DNA from: Planctomycetota bacterium
Lineage (GTDB): Bacteria; Planctomycetota; Planctomycetia; Planctomycetales; Planctomycetaceae
Length of the DNA stretch: 35,417 bases
Assembly: GCA_022600195.1 (NCBI GenBank)
Contig: JAHZKX010000054.1
Span: 1-35,417, forward strand
Direction: 5' to 3'
A model generated the notes under the pieces. That model did no database searches and was not told where the DNA came from. It saw only the letters and a program-made list of their open reading frames with translations. Both the position numbers and the translations under genes were made by a program. Positions 9,111 through 17,558 of this stretch are shown here, one piece after another. Numbering within the stretch: position 1 is the first letter of the stretch; each line of letters opens with the position of its first letter.

Positions 9111-12100
9111 ATGGGCTTGCCCGATCTCTTAAAACAACTCAATCAGGTCGTCTTTCGTTATCAGGCCAACTTGAAACTGAAGCGATTGACTTACGTCTGG
9201 GTAGCCGCCAGCTGTCTGACATTGTTGAGTCTATTCATCCTTGAACCGATCACATCTTCTGACCGGCATCTTTTGTTGCTGGTAACCATGTTAGCGATTC
9301 CTTTTTCGGCTGCAGCAGGGGTACACTTCTTTCGGCCTCGCAATCAATTTTCTCCTGCCAATAGACATCAAGTGGCGACACTAATTGAATGCACCTATCC
9401 CGATCTGGACACCAGCCTGCTGGCGACTTTAGAACTGGAAAAAACAGATCATGGAACACGGCCCACTTTTTTGCAAAACCGTTTAATTCAACAAGTCATC
9501 ACTCATGGAGAAAAGAACGATTGGCGACAATCCATCTCCAACCGCAGACTTATTCTGCAAAGTTCCACACAATTCATATGTTTCACTGCCTGGTTTGTCA
9601 GCTGCTTAAGCTGCTGGTCCTACCTGAAGGCAGCTCCAGAACCCAAAGAAAACCCGCTCACTGTCGCGGTGATTGAGCAACCGTTTCAAGTAAAGGTCAT
9701 ACCAGGGACCACAGAGATAGAAAAAAGTCATCCGTTATTGATCACAGCACGTTTTGCAGGAAAAACTCCCGATACAGTGACGCTTCTGATTACTTCATCC
9801 TCAGGAGAGCAACAGAAATTGCCCCTTGTGAAATATTTAGATGATCCCGTGTTTGCCACTCGTCTGCCTGCTGTAATGAATGACCTTTCTTATACAGTGC
9901 AGGTGAATTCATGGGAATCAGAAACGTTTCAGGTCAAAGTCTTTGAGCTGCCAGAATTGATCCAACTGGATACTAGGACCAGCCCTCCTGGATATACGGG
10001 ACAACCCGCTCAGATTATCGAAGACAGTTTGCTTATTAGTGCCATTACAGGCTCGACGATCGAATTCAAGACTCAATTTAATAAACCAGTGAAGTCTGCG
10101 GAACTGGAATCAGCAGAACAACATTCACTTCCGTTGATTATCAGTGAAGATGGTATGTCAGGCCATCTCACACTCAAAGCAGATACCAATCGAAGCTGGA
10201 ACTTGCGACTGATTGATGGCGATTCAAGAGAAAATCGAACGCATCCTATCATTGATCTTTCTGTCATTCCGAATCTGCCACCGGAAATAAAAATTACATT
10301 CCCATCCCGCGATACGCGTGTTTCACCCCTGGAAGAAGCACTCGTCCAAGGCACCGTCGCAGATGACTTTGGAATTCAGCAGGTTGGTCTGGTTTACAGC
10401 ATCCCTGGAGGAAAAACACAAACACTGAACTTGCGAGATACCACTCAGCCAGCCCTGGAATTTGCGGCTGAACATTTACTGTCTCTGGAACGGCTGCATG
10501 TCCAGCCTGACACACTGATTTCTTATCACCTATTTGCTGAAGATATAGCCCCGGATGGCAACACACGCAAGGTACTCAGTGATATGTATTTCATGGAAGT
10601 ACGGCATTTCGAGGAAATTTTTCGAGAAGGCCGCTCTGCCGGTAGTAGCTCAAAGTCAGGAAAGAAAGGCGGTAATGCACAACAAGCCGAAAAATTGGCA
10701 GAACAACAAAAACAGATTATTAATGCCACCTGGAAGATCATTCGCCGCGAGATCAATTCCACCGTTTCCGATGCGTATGCAGTAGATGTTACGACACTCC
10801 AGCAGGCACAACTGGCGTTGATCTCTGCCACAGTCAAACTGTCATCGAAAATCAAATCACAAAAGTCAAAAGCCATCATTGATTTGATCACAAAAAAGAT
10901 GCAGGAAACTGTCGCTTTGCTCAACTCTGCGAAAGAAGCTGGTCAAATCAAATCACTCACGTCGGCACTGACTACAGAGCAGGCCAGTTACCAGCTGTTA
11001 TTAAAATTGCGCGCACGAGAACATCGTGTCTCTAAAAATAAAAATGGCGGAGGCAGTAAAGGTGGAGGGAGCAGTCGTTCACAGAACCAACTACAACAAC
11101 TGGAACTGACGAATAAAAAACAACGTTACGAGTCTGAAAATCAGGCCTCACAGCCTCAGGCAGCCCAACCGGATCGCGAAGCACTTCAAATTCTAAATCG
11201 ACTGAGAGAATTGGCACAACGCCAGAAAGATTTAAATCAGCAACTGAAAGAACTGTCTGACAAACAACGTTTCGCAAAAACAGAACAGGAAAGAGAAGAA
11301 ATTGAACGTCAACTGAAACGTCTGCGAGAACGGCAGCGGGACCTGATGCGCAAAGCCGATCAAGTTGCTCAACGGATGGATCAATCAAAAGATGCCTCTT
11401 CCATGAAATCGCGACGTGAATTGGAGCAGACACGAAAGCATCTACAACAAAGTTCACAATCTTTAAAAGAAGGGCAGGTCTCCCGTGCCCTGAATTCGGG
11501 CACCAGGGCACATCAGCAACTAGATCAACTCAAAAATGATTTCCGTAAAAAGACCGCGAACCAGTTCGCAGACACCATGCGTTCTCTGAATCAGCAGGCA
11601 GAAAAACTCGATCAAACACAAAAAAAATTGAGTCAGGTACTCAACAAAAAACAGACAGAACAATCTCAACAAAGGCGTTCTTTGCGCAAAAATGACGGGC
11701 AACAACAACTCGCTGACAAATTGCATGAGCAGGAAAGCCGTCTGAAGAATCTGGTAGAACAGATGAAAAAAGTGGTTCAGGAATCTGAAAAGTCGGAACC
11801 TCTGCTTTCAAAACATCTGTACGACACTATTCGTAAAACCAGACCTTATCGACCGGGTGATGCTTTAAAAAATGCCGCTCAATTTCTTCAAGAAGGAGAG
11901 ACTAAACGTGCGCAACAGGCAGAACAACGCGCTGCTCAAGGAATTGAAGCCATAAAAAAAGGAGTTCAGGTGGCCGCTCAAAGCGTTTTGGGTAACGACC
12001 TGGAATCGCTCAAACGAGCGCGACAGGAAATCAAGTCACTGACATCTGAGATGAAACAGGAACAGAAACTGGCAGGTCATCCTGCCGCATCAGGCCAAAA

Positions 12101-12746
12101 CTCATCTCCTGCCCAAAAACCTTTAAAACCCGGTGTCAGTAAATCCCAGGGACAAAAACCATCCACGAGTTCAAAACCAGGCCAGCCAAGCCCGGCAGGT
12201 ACACCGTCAGGTCAGAGTAAATCGTCCGTACAATTGGCGTCTGCTCAAAAAGCAAAAGGGAAAGGGCAGGAAAAAGGCGGGGGCTCTAAATCCGGTTCTA
12301 GCAAATCAGAAGAGCGTCCCTCTTCACCAAAAACACTGAAAGGCTCCCGGGGTAAATCGAAAGGCAGCTCTGGCGGAAGCCAGGGAGGATCTGGTGGCAT
12401 ACCAAGTGGGCCGCTTACTGGAAACCAGTTTCGCGAGTGGTCTGACCGAATGCGTAATGTAGAGGAAATGGTAGGTGACCCCAAACTACGTAGTCAAGTA
12501 GCCCAAATCCGAGAACGGGCACAAAGCATGCGTGCGGAATTCAAACGTCATTCCAAAGTACCAGAAGGAGACCTTGTCGATGCACAAATCCTGGAACCGC
12601 TGGCTGAACTTCAAAAAATCTTATCAAACGAAATCATTAAACGTGGCGCGCAAACATCGTTGGCACCAATCGACCGTGACCCGGTACCGGAAAAATACTC
12701 AGACCTGGTCCGTCGCTACTATGAAGAATTAGGGAATGGAAAATGA
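9111..12746 (+). CDS. Very long membrane-anchored coiled-coil protein (DUF4175-like)
   Basis: I choose ATG 9111, two bases after the preceding stop; an upstream in-frame start at 9015 would overlap batA by 94 bases. The 1211-aa product has hydrophobic helices at about residues 27-45, 53-74 and 155-172, then a beta-rich extracytoplasmic part to about residue 500, then a long Gln/Lys/Arg/Glu-rich coiled coil with HPF-free heptads (RLRELAQRQKDLNQQLKEL and similar). Next come Ser/Gly/Lys/Pro low-complexity linkers (about 1010-1120) and a conserved-looking C-terminal helical end. The overall plan resembles DUF4175 proteins, which occupy this place in planctomycete MoxR operons, but I cannot verify the family. 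Likely a structural tether in the envelope. Its stop overlaps the next start (ATGA). Confidence 0.8.
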   Translation: MGLPDLLKQLNQVVFRYQANLKLKRLTYVWVAASCLTLLSLFILEPITSSDRHLLLLVTMLAIPFSAAAGVHFFRPRNQFSPANRHQVATLIECTYPDLDTSLLATLELEKTDHGTRPTFLQNRLIQQVITHGEKNDWRQSISNRRLILQSSTQFICFTAWFVSCLSCWSYLKAAPEPKENPLTVAVIEQPFQVKVIPGTTEIEKSHPLLITARFAGKTPDTVTLLITSSSGEQQKLPLVKYLDDPVFATRLPAVMNDLSYTVQVNSWESETFQVKVFELPELIQLDTRTSPPGYTGQPAQIIEDSLLISAITGSTIEFKTQFNKPVKSAELESAEQHSLPLIISEDGMSGHLTLKADTNRSWNLRLIDGDSRENRTHPIIDLSVIPNLPPEIKITFPSRDTRVSPLEEALVQGTVADDFGIQQVGLVYSIPGGKTQTLNLRDTTQPALEFAAEHLLSLERLHVQPDTLISYHLFAEDIAPDGNTRKVLSDMYFMEVRHFEEIFREGRSAGSSSKSGKKGGNAQQAEKLAEQQKQIINATWKIIRREINSTVSDAYAVDVTTLQQAQLALISATVKLSSKIKSQKSKAIIDLITKKMQETVALLNSAKEAGQIKSLTSALTTEQASYQLLLKLRAREHRVSKNKNGGGSKGGGSSRSQNQLQQLELTNKKQRYESENQASQPQAAQPDREALQILNRLRELAQRQKDLNQQLKELSDKQRFAKTEQEREEIERQLKRLRERQRDLMRKADQVAQRMDQSKDASSMKSRRELEQTRKHLQQSSQSLKEGQVSRALNSGTRAHQQLDQLKNDFRKKTANQFADTMRSLNQQAEKLDQTQKKLSQVLNKKQTEQSQQRRSLRKNDGQQQLADKLHEQESRLKNLVEQMKKVVQESEKSEPLLSKHLYDTIRKTRPYRPGDALKNAAQFLQEGETKRAQQAEQRAAQGIEAIKKGVQVAAQSVLGNDLESLKRARQEIKSLTSEMKQEQKLAGHPAASGQNSSPAQKPLKPGVSKSQGQKPSTSSKPGQPSPAGTPSGQSKSSVQLASAQKAKGKGQEKGGGSKSGSSKSEERPSSPKTLKGSRGKSKGSSGGSQGGSGGIPSGPLTGNQFREWSDRMRNVEEMVGDPKLRSQVAQIRERAQSMRAEFKRHSKVPEGDLVDAQILEPLAELQKILSNEIIKRGAQTSLAPIDRDPVPEKYSDLVRRYYEELGNGK

Positions 12747-15082
12747 ATTGTCTAGCCCAATTACAATTCGGTGCACCACACTGGACCACATTCATGATCG
12801 GGATAATGATCGTCGGGCTGGTGCTGGTAATCTATGCCTATCGTTCACTTACACTGAAACGATCCCTTACCGGGGCCGCGATGTCTTTAAAAATCTGCGG
12901 CATCGCTATCCTTTCAATTGCACTGACCGAGCCACTCTGGAGCGGCGTACACGTGCAGCCCGGTACAAATCTGTTTGCAATAGCAGTGGATGACAGCCGA
13001 AGTCTGCAAATCAAGGATTCGGAAACTAATCAACCACGACTACAAACCGTTCAACGTTTGCTTACCTCATCGCAACCAGACGCCGAGAATAAGTATCCAC
13101 AGTGGCTTATTGACTTGGAACAATATTTTTCTGTACGTAAATTTTCATTTAGCTCACACGTGCACGCGCAAACAGATCTACAACATCTTTCATTTAACGG
13201 ATCCAGAACAAATATCATATCCAGCCTGAATGAATTAAACCAACGTTACCGAGACCTGCCACTCGCAGGGATTCTGCTGATGACTGACGGAATTTCCATC
13301 GAAACCCTCAGCGGATTGGAAACATCAGTTCCCATTTACCCTGTTGTTATCGGAACCGAAACACCGACAACCGATGTTTCCATCACCAAAACATCAGTCA
13401 GTTATTCTCCCTTTGAAGACGCGCCCATTCGTATTCTGGCCGATCTGTCTACCACGCAATGCCAGCAAAAACAGATCAAAGTCCACTTACTGGATGAAAC
13501 AGACAAGATAGTGGAAACGGTAATACGTGATGTGACTGAACCCGAACAGCAACTCCAAATTCGATTCCAAGTGCGTCCTGAAAAGACAGGGATTGCCTTT
13601 TACAAGATTAAAACAACGCTCATTTCTTCAGAGAATCAGGAAGCAACACTCTTCAACAATCAACGTACTCTCAAAGTGGATCGGGGGAGAACAGCACATA
13701 GAGTGCTCTATGTGTCCGGTCGCCCAAACTGGGAATTTAAATTTCTACGTCGCGCTATTGAAGAAGACGAATTCATCCAACTTGTGGGACTGATCCGCAT
13801 TGCAAAAAAAGAGACGAAGTTTGATTTTCGCAGTCGGGAAGGGGAAGAGGGCAATGCATTATTTCGAGGATTTGATGAGAAAAACGAAGCTGACCTTGAA
13901 CGTTACGACCAACCTGTATTCGTGCGAATTAACACGCAACATCCGGATGAATTAAGAGACGGATTCCCCAAAACAGAAACAGAACTCTTTCAATATGAAA
14001 CCATCATCATTGATGACCTGGAGGCAGCATTCTTTACACAGGACCAGCTGGGTCTGATTACACGCTTTGTCTCAGAGCGAGGTGGTGGATTGGTAATGTT
14101 GGGTGGACAGGAATCTTTTCAGAAGGGTGGGTATCACAAGACAGAATTGAGTCGCTTGCTGCCTGTTTATTTCCCGCAACAGTCAGTACCAGCCAGTAAG
14201 ACTGACTATCATTTTTCTCTGACCCGCGATGGCTGGTTGCAACCCTGGATGAGGCACCATAAAAACGAACAAGATGAACACAAACGTCTGTCTGAGATGC
14301 CTCCATTTAAAACGATCAATCGAGTAGACACCACAAAACCCGGTGCCTCACTGGCTGCTCAAGTAAATGATTCATCAAAAGCAACCTTCCCGGCGATTGC
14401 GACACAGCGTTATGGTCTAGGACGAGTTGCAGCCGTCATGATAGGGGACCTCTGGCGCTGGCGGTTAAAAGAAGATTCTACCACACCCCAACTAAACAAG
14501 TCCTGGCGACAGTTATTGCGCTGGATGACGACCGATGTACTGGAACCTATGGACCTGTTGGTTGAAGAGAATCTGAATATAAATAATGGAACGAAGATTA
14601 AAATACTTGTCCGCGATGCGGAATTTCAGAAACGTAGTGACTATCAGGTCGAACTGGAAATCACGACACCAGGAAAAGAACGCATCAAACTGACCACAGA
14701 CCCGGTCAAAGATCAACCCGGAATGTACCAGGCCCTCTATCTTCCTCCTGAACCGGGTGGATATGCTATTGCTGCCACAGTGACCGACATTGAGTCTAAA
14801 ACGAAGACTATTCACGGTGGATGGGTTCATGAACCTGATGCAGTTGAATTTCCCTTCGTCAATCCAAATCATGAACTTCTGCGACAACTTGCTTTGAAAT
14901 CAAAAGGAGAAGTCATTTCTGCTGAGAAGTTGCATGAGTTTGTCAATACACTGGATCAACGTCATTTACCGATCACGGAAGAGTTGGTCACCCCACTCTG
15001 GCATCACCCCTGGGTCCTGACACTAGTCCTGGGCTGCCTGTTTGGTGAATGGTCACTGAGACGATGGAAAGGATTACCCTGA
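12743..15082 (+). CDS. Membrane vWA / glutamine-amidotransferase-like protein
   Basis: The 779-aa protein has two N-terminal membrane helices (about residues 15-32 and 47-64) and one near the C-terminus (about 755-772). Residues 80-90 contain D83-D-S85-R-S87, a vWA metal-site pattern, and LLMTDG supplies the later site residues. The central part has a class I glutamine amidotransferase-like (GATase1/DUF1355-type) fold, seen in LYVSGRPNWEFKFLRRA and in ERGGGLVMLGGQESFQKGGY; I see no catalytic Cys-His-Glu triad, so it is probably a binding domain. This family is common downstream of BatA-like genes. The start overlaps the previous stop by four bases, and the stop overlaps the next start by one. 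Confidence 0.88.
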   Translation: MNCLAQLQFGAPHWTTFMIGIMIVGLVLVIYAYRSLTLKRSLTGAAMSLKICGIAILSIALTEPLWSGVHVQPGTNLFAIAVDDSRSLQIKDSETNQPRLQTVQRLLTSSQPDAENKYPQWLIDLEQYFSVRKFSFSSHVHAQTDLQHLSFNGSRTNIISSLNELNQRYRDLPLAGILLMTDGISIETLSGLETSVPIYPVVIGTETPTTDVSITKTSVSYSPFEDAPIRILADLSTTQCQQKQIKVHLLDETDKIVETVIRDVTEPEQQLQIRFQVRPEKTGIAFYKIKTTLISSENQEATLFNNQRTLKVDRGRTAHRVLYVSGRPNWEFKFLRRAIEEDEFIQLVGLIRIAKKETKFDFRSREGEEGNALFRGFDEKNEADLERYDQPVFVRINTQHPDELRDGFPKTETELFQYETIIIDDLEAAFFTQDQLGLITRFVSERGGGLVMLGGQESFQKGGYHKTELSRLLPVYFPQQSVPASKTDYHFSLTRDGWLQPWMRHHKNEQDEHKRLSEMPPFKTINRVDTTKPGASLAAQVNDSSKATFPAIATQRYGLGRVAAVMIGDLWRWRLKEDSTTPQLNKSWRQLLRWMTTDVLEPMDLLVEENLNINNGTKIKILVRDAEFQKRSDYQVELEITTPGKERIKLTTDPVKDQPGMYQALYLPPEPGGYAIAATVTDIESKTKTIHGGWVHEPDAVEFPFVNPNHELLRQLALKSKGEVISAEKLHEFVNTLDQRHLPITEELVTPLWHHPWVLTLVLGCLFGEWSLRRWKGLP

Positions 15083-16149
15083 TGTCAATTTGTTGGCGGA
15101 ATAGATTTTTTCTTGTTCTTTTTGGTACGTTCCTCATCATAGGCTCGCCGAAAATGAACGCTCAACCTCTTGAAACATTAGAGAAGTCCGAGCGAATCGT
15201 GATTGTGATCGGTGCCACAGGCCAAGAGCAATATGAACAAAAGTTTGCCAAATGGAGCGAACGCTGGAAAAAAATTGCCTCTCATAAACAGGCTGAATTA
15301 ACCGTAATTGGTGAAACCGTAGATGCCCGCCGCACTGATTGGGAACTATTGAGCAGGGAATTGAAACGGCATACAAATCAGACATCTGCCACATGGCTGA
15401 TCCTTATTGGACATGGCACATTCGATGGAAAAACAGCACGCTTTAACTTGCGTGGCCCTGATCTCACTCATAACCAGTTAAGCCAGTATTGTGATACCAT
15501 CAAACATCCTCTGGCTGTTATCAATTGTTTTTCTGCCAGTGGGCCGTTTCTGAAAAAACTTTCGGCTGATAATCGTGTGGTTATTACGGCCACTAAAAAT
15601 GGCCATGAGTTCTACTTCTCCCATTTCGGTGATTTTCTTTCCCAGGCGTACTCTCAACCACAGGCTGATGTGAATCATGATGGTCATATTTCGCTACTGG
15701 AGGGCTACCTGAAAGCCGCTCGTGACACGAACGCGTATTATCATAAAAAGGGAGAACTCGCCACTGAGCATGCACTGCTGGACGACAATGGCGATCAAAG
15801 TGGGTCTCGGAGTGATCAATTTCAAGGTCTGAAGAGAGTTCCAGATATCCATTCTGTTTCGAATGGATTGTCCGACGGTCATCGAGCGCATCAATTTACG
15901 CTGTTCTCGACTCAACCGATTGAGTTCATCTCCAGCAAGCAAAAACAGGAACGCGATGAACTGGAAATCAAGATCCTGAAATTAAAACAACGCAAGCAAT
16001 CTTTTACCAGTCTGGATGAATACTACCAAAAACTGGAACCGCTGATGATTCAGCTGTCGCACGTGTACCGCAGAATCAACTTTAACAAAAAACAGACGAT
16101 CTATGATCCTCTGGTGGTGCCTGCCAATGCAAAAAAGACCAGTCATTGA
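15082..16149 (+). CDS. Secreted C13-like (legumain/caspase-fold, clan CD) cysteine peptidase with EF-hand loop
   Basis: I take ATG 15082 (TGATG overlap with the preceding stop, purines GGAAAGGA upstream) over an earlier in-frame ATG at 15049. The 355-aa product has a signal peptide (residues 1-28, ending MNAQ). The catalytic pair is visible as LIG-H111-G and VIN-C149-F, each after a hydrophobic strand, 38 residues apart as in clan CD peptidases (C13 legumain spacing is similar); VVITATKNGHE follows as in C13. An EF-hand loop DVNHDGHISLLE (196-207) and an acidic DDNGD (234-238) suggest calcium binding. The C-terminal 70 residues are helical and charged. It is the last gene of the MoxR operon. 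Family call firm at fold level, activity inferred. Confidence 0.82.
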   Translation: MSICWRNRFFLVLFGTFLIIGSPKMNAQPLETLEKSERIVIVIGATGQEQYEQKFAKWSERWKKIASHKQAELTVIGETVDARRTDWELLSRELKRHTNQTSATWLILIGHGTFDGKTARFNLRGPDLTHNQLSQYCDTIKHPLAVINCFSASGPFLKKLSADNRVVITATKNGHEFYFSHFGDFLSQAYSQPQADVNHDGHISLLEGYLKAARDTNAYYHKKGELATEHALLDDNGDQSGSRSDQFQGLKRVPDIHSVSNGLSDGHRAHQFTLFSTQPIEFISSKQKQERDELEIKILKLKQRKQSFTSLDEYYQKLEPLMIQLSHVYRRINFNKKQTIYDPLVVPANAKKTSH

Positions 16150-16161
16150 CTGGTCTTTTTT
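16131..16161 (+). terminator. Perfect hairpin terminator overlapping the operon's last stop codon
   Basis: Bases 16131-16144 (AAAAAAGACCAGTC) pair perfectly with 16148-16161 (GACTGGTCTTTTTT) around the loop ATT. The TGA stop is at 16147-16149, so the 5' arm is made of the last codons of the peptidase gene. Runs of A and T at both ends make it usable in both directions, so it may also end the minus-strand sigma transcript that arrives at 16191. Confidence 0.92.
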
Positions 16162-16190
16162 TCTATTTTTTGAACTGGCTGGTAAGGAAG

Positions 16191-17030
16191 TTACTCGCCG
16201 GAAATTTCCTTGGCCAGTTTTTTGAGTGCTTCGCTCTCGATTTGACGTACACGTTCACGCGTGAGACCTAATGTTTGGCCGATTTCTTTGAGTGTTTTGG
16301 GTTCATCTCCATCTAACCCAAAACGCATCCGGAGGATATTGGCTTCGCGTTCAGGAATTTCCTTCAGCAGACGATAAACGTGTTTGAGATTATCATTGTC
16401 AACCAACTCATCATCGGGACCTTTTAATCGGTCATCAGGAATCATCTCACCCAGTGACCAACCCGCTTCGTGTTGCTCAGACTGTGGTGAAGAGTTGTAA
16501 AGTTGAATTGCTTTTTTCACAATCTTCAACTTCTTGGGAGGCAGATCCAGTTCTTTTGCCACTTCTTCAGTGGTAGGTGTTCGATCCAGCATGTCCTGAA
16601 GCTGTGCGGTGGCACGTCGCCATTTCGTCAGCAACTCAACCATATAAGCAGGTATTCGAATCGTTTTAGCGGAGTTCACCAGCGCCCGTTTAATGGATTG
16701 TTTAATCCAATAACTGGCGTAGGTACTAAAGCGAGTCCCCATTTCGGGATCAAATCCCTCAACAGCCCGGAGCAGTCCAAGATTGCCTTCTTCGATGAGA
16801 TCCTGAAGAGGTAGACCTTTTCCGGAATAAGCGCGGGCGATATTCACAACCAGCCGCAGGTTCGCACGCACCATTCGGTCTCGTGCTTCTTTGTCACCAC
16901 CCTCAATACGATTCGACAGCTCTTTCTCTTCATCTGCAGAGAGCAGTGCTGTTTCGTTAATTTCTTTGAGGTATGTTTCTAACGGATTCTGTACGGCTGA
17001 AGAGGAACGCCGTCGAGCAGTTTTCTGCAT
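16191..17030 (-). CDS. Sigma-70 family RNA polymerase sigma factor (RpoD/group 2 type)
   Basis: The 279-aa protein has region 1.2 (NPLETYLKEINETALLSADEE, residues 15-35), region 2 with the core-binding and -10 recognition segment GTRFSTYASYWIKQSIKRAL (98-117), region 3 (about 125-200) and region 4 with the -35-binding helix-turn-helix TLKEIGQTLGLTRERVRQI (246-264). Region 1.1 and the long non-conserved insert of large RpoD proteins are absent, so it is either a short primary factor or a group 2 (RpoS/HrdB-like) paralogue; I cannot choose. It directs RNA polymerase to -35/-10 promoters. Only a weak ACAGG precedes the ATG. The upstream region holds a repeated TGGAAAA element that could be regulatory. 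Confidence 0.93.
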   Translation of the reverse strand: MQKTARRRSSSAVQNPLETYLKEINETALLSADEEKELSNRIEGGDKEARDRMVRANLRLVVNIARAYSGKGLPLQDLIEEGNLGLLRAVEGFDPEMGTRFSTYASYWIKQSIKRALVNSAKTIRIPAYMVELLTKWRRATAQLQDMLDRTPTTEEVAKELDLPPKKLKIVKKAIQLYNSSPQSEQHEAGWSLGEMIPDDRLKGPDDELVDNDNLKHVYRLLKEIPEREANILRMRFGLDGDEPKTLKEIGQTLGLTRERVRQIESEALKKLAKEISGE

Positions 17031-17060
17031 GGAAAACCTGTTATCTATCTGTTGTTGACA

Positions 17061-17096
17061 AATGGAAAAGCCGAATGATTTCCCTGGTTTTCCATT
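17061..17096 (-). repeat. Inverted repeat upstream of the sigma factor gene
   Basis: AATGGAAAA (17061-17069) is answered by TTTTCCATT (17088-17096), and CC/GG beside the arms extends the match with one bulge. A further copy, TGGAAAACC, begins at 17030, right at the start codon. It lies 31-66 bases before the ATG on the minus strand, so it could be an operator or an RNA hairpin in the leader. No T run follows, so it is not a terminator. Confidence 0.5.
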
Positions 17097-17481
17097 AGAT
17101 TTGCAACCGTTCGCGGGAACTCGTTTCCTCTCGACACGATGATTTCAATAGAGAAAGAAGATAGAAATACCTTCCACTCCCTATGAGTACATATCGGCAA
17201 ATTAATGTCGATTCCTGAATCCGGTATAGAAAAGCAGGGCTGTAAAAGAGGAATCTACGGAAACTGTGACGATTGTAGGAGATGAATTGATTTGAACTGC
17301 TAAAATGTAGCTATTACTATAGTTTCGAACTTATCCACCGCTCGGGCATTGCATAAATCTCTGCTGATATAGATCACAAACTTAGACAGTGCCGCCAGAG
17401 GGAATTTCTGATACAGCAGAAACATTCCCAGATGAAATCGTAGCCCATTCATCGTGTCCCAGAGAATGAGAAGACACCCAT

Positions 17482-17513
17482 AAAAAAAGCGGTGGTCAAT
17501 GAAGACCACCGCT
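17482..17513 (-). terminator. Intrinsic terminator of the S1 gene
   Basis: On the minus strand AGCGGTGGTC (17513-17504) pairs with GACCACCGCT (17497-17488) around a 6-nt loop and is followed by seven T (complement of the A run 17482-17488). It lies 45 bases after the S1 stop codon. A perfect 10-bp GC-rich stem plus T tract makes this a confident call. Confidence 0.93.
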
Positions 17514-17558
17514 GATTCAGTTTATCAAACTGAGAATCAAATTTCGATTCACAGCCAA

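Larger units (their letters stand above)
17031..17558. other. Sigma gene leader and S1 terminator region
   Basis: This 528-base stretch contains the inverted repeat at 17061-17096 upstream of the sigma gene and the S1 terminator at 17482-17513. The middle part (17100-17480) shows no supported gene; a 69-codon minus-strand reading frame at 17300-17509 runs through the terminator and has no ribosome site. Confidence 0.5.

Noticed and set aside
15049-15081. Upstream start of the C13-like gene at 15049
   Set aside because: It overlaps the previous gene and spoils the signal peptide; ATG 15082 gives a TGATG overlap with purines upstream.
1503-16149. MoxR operon as a mobile defence island
   Set aside because: No mobile element, tRNA or att-like site flanks it, its codon and base composition look like the neighbours, and it sits next to housekeeping genes; a conserved envelope role is more likely.
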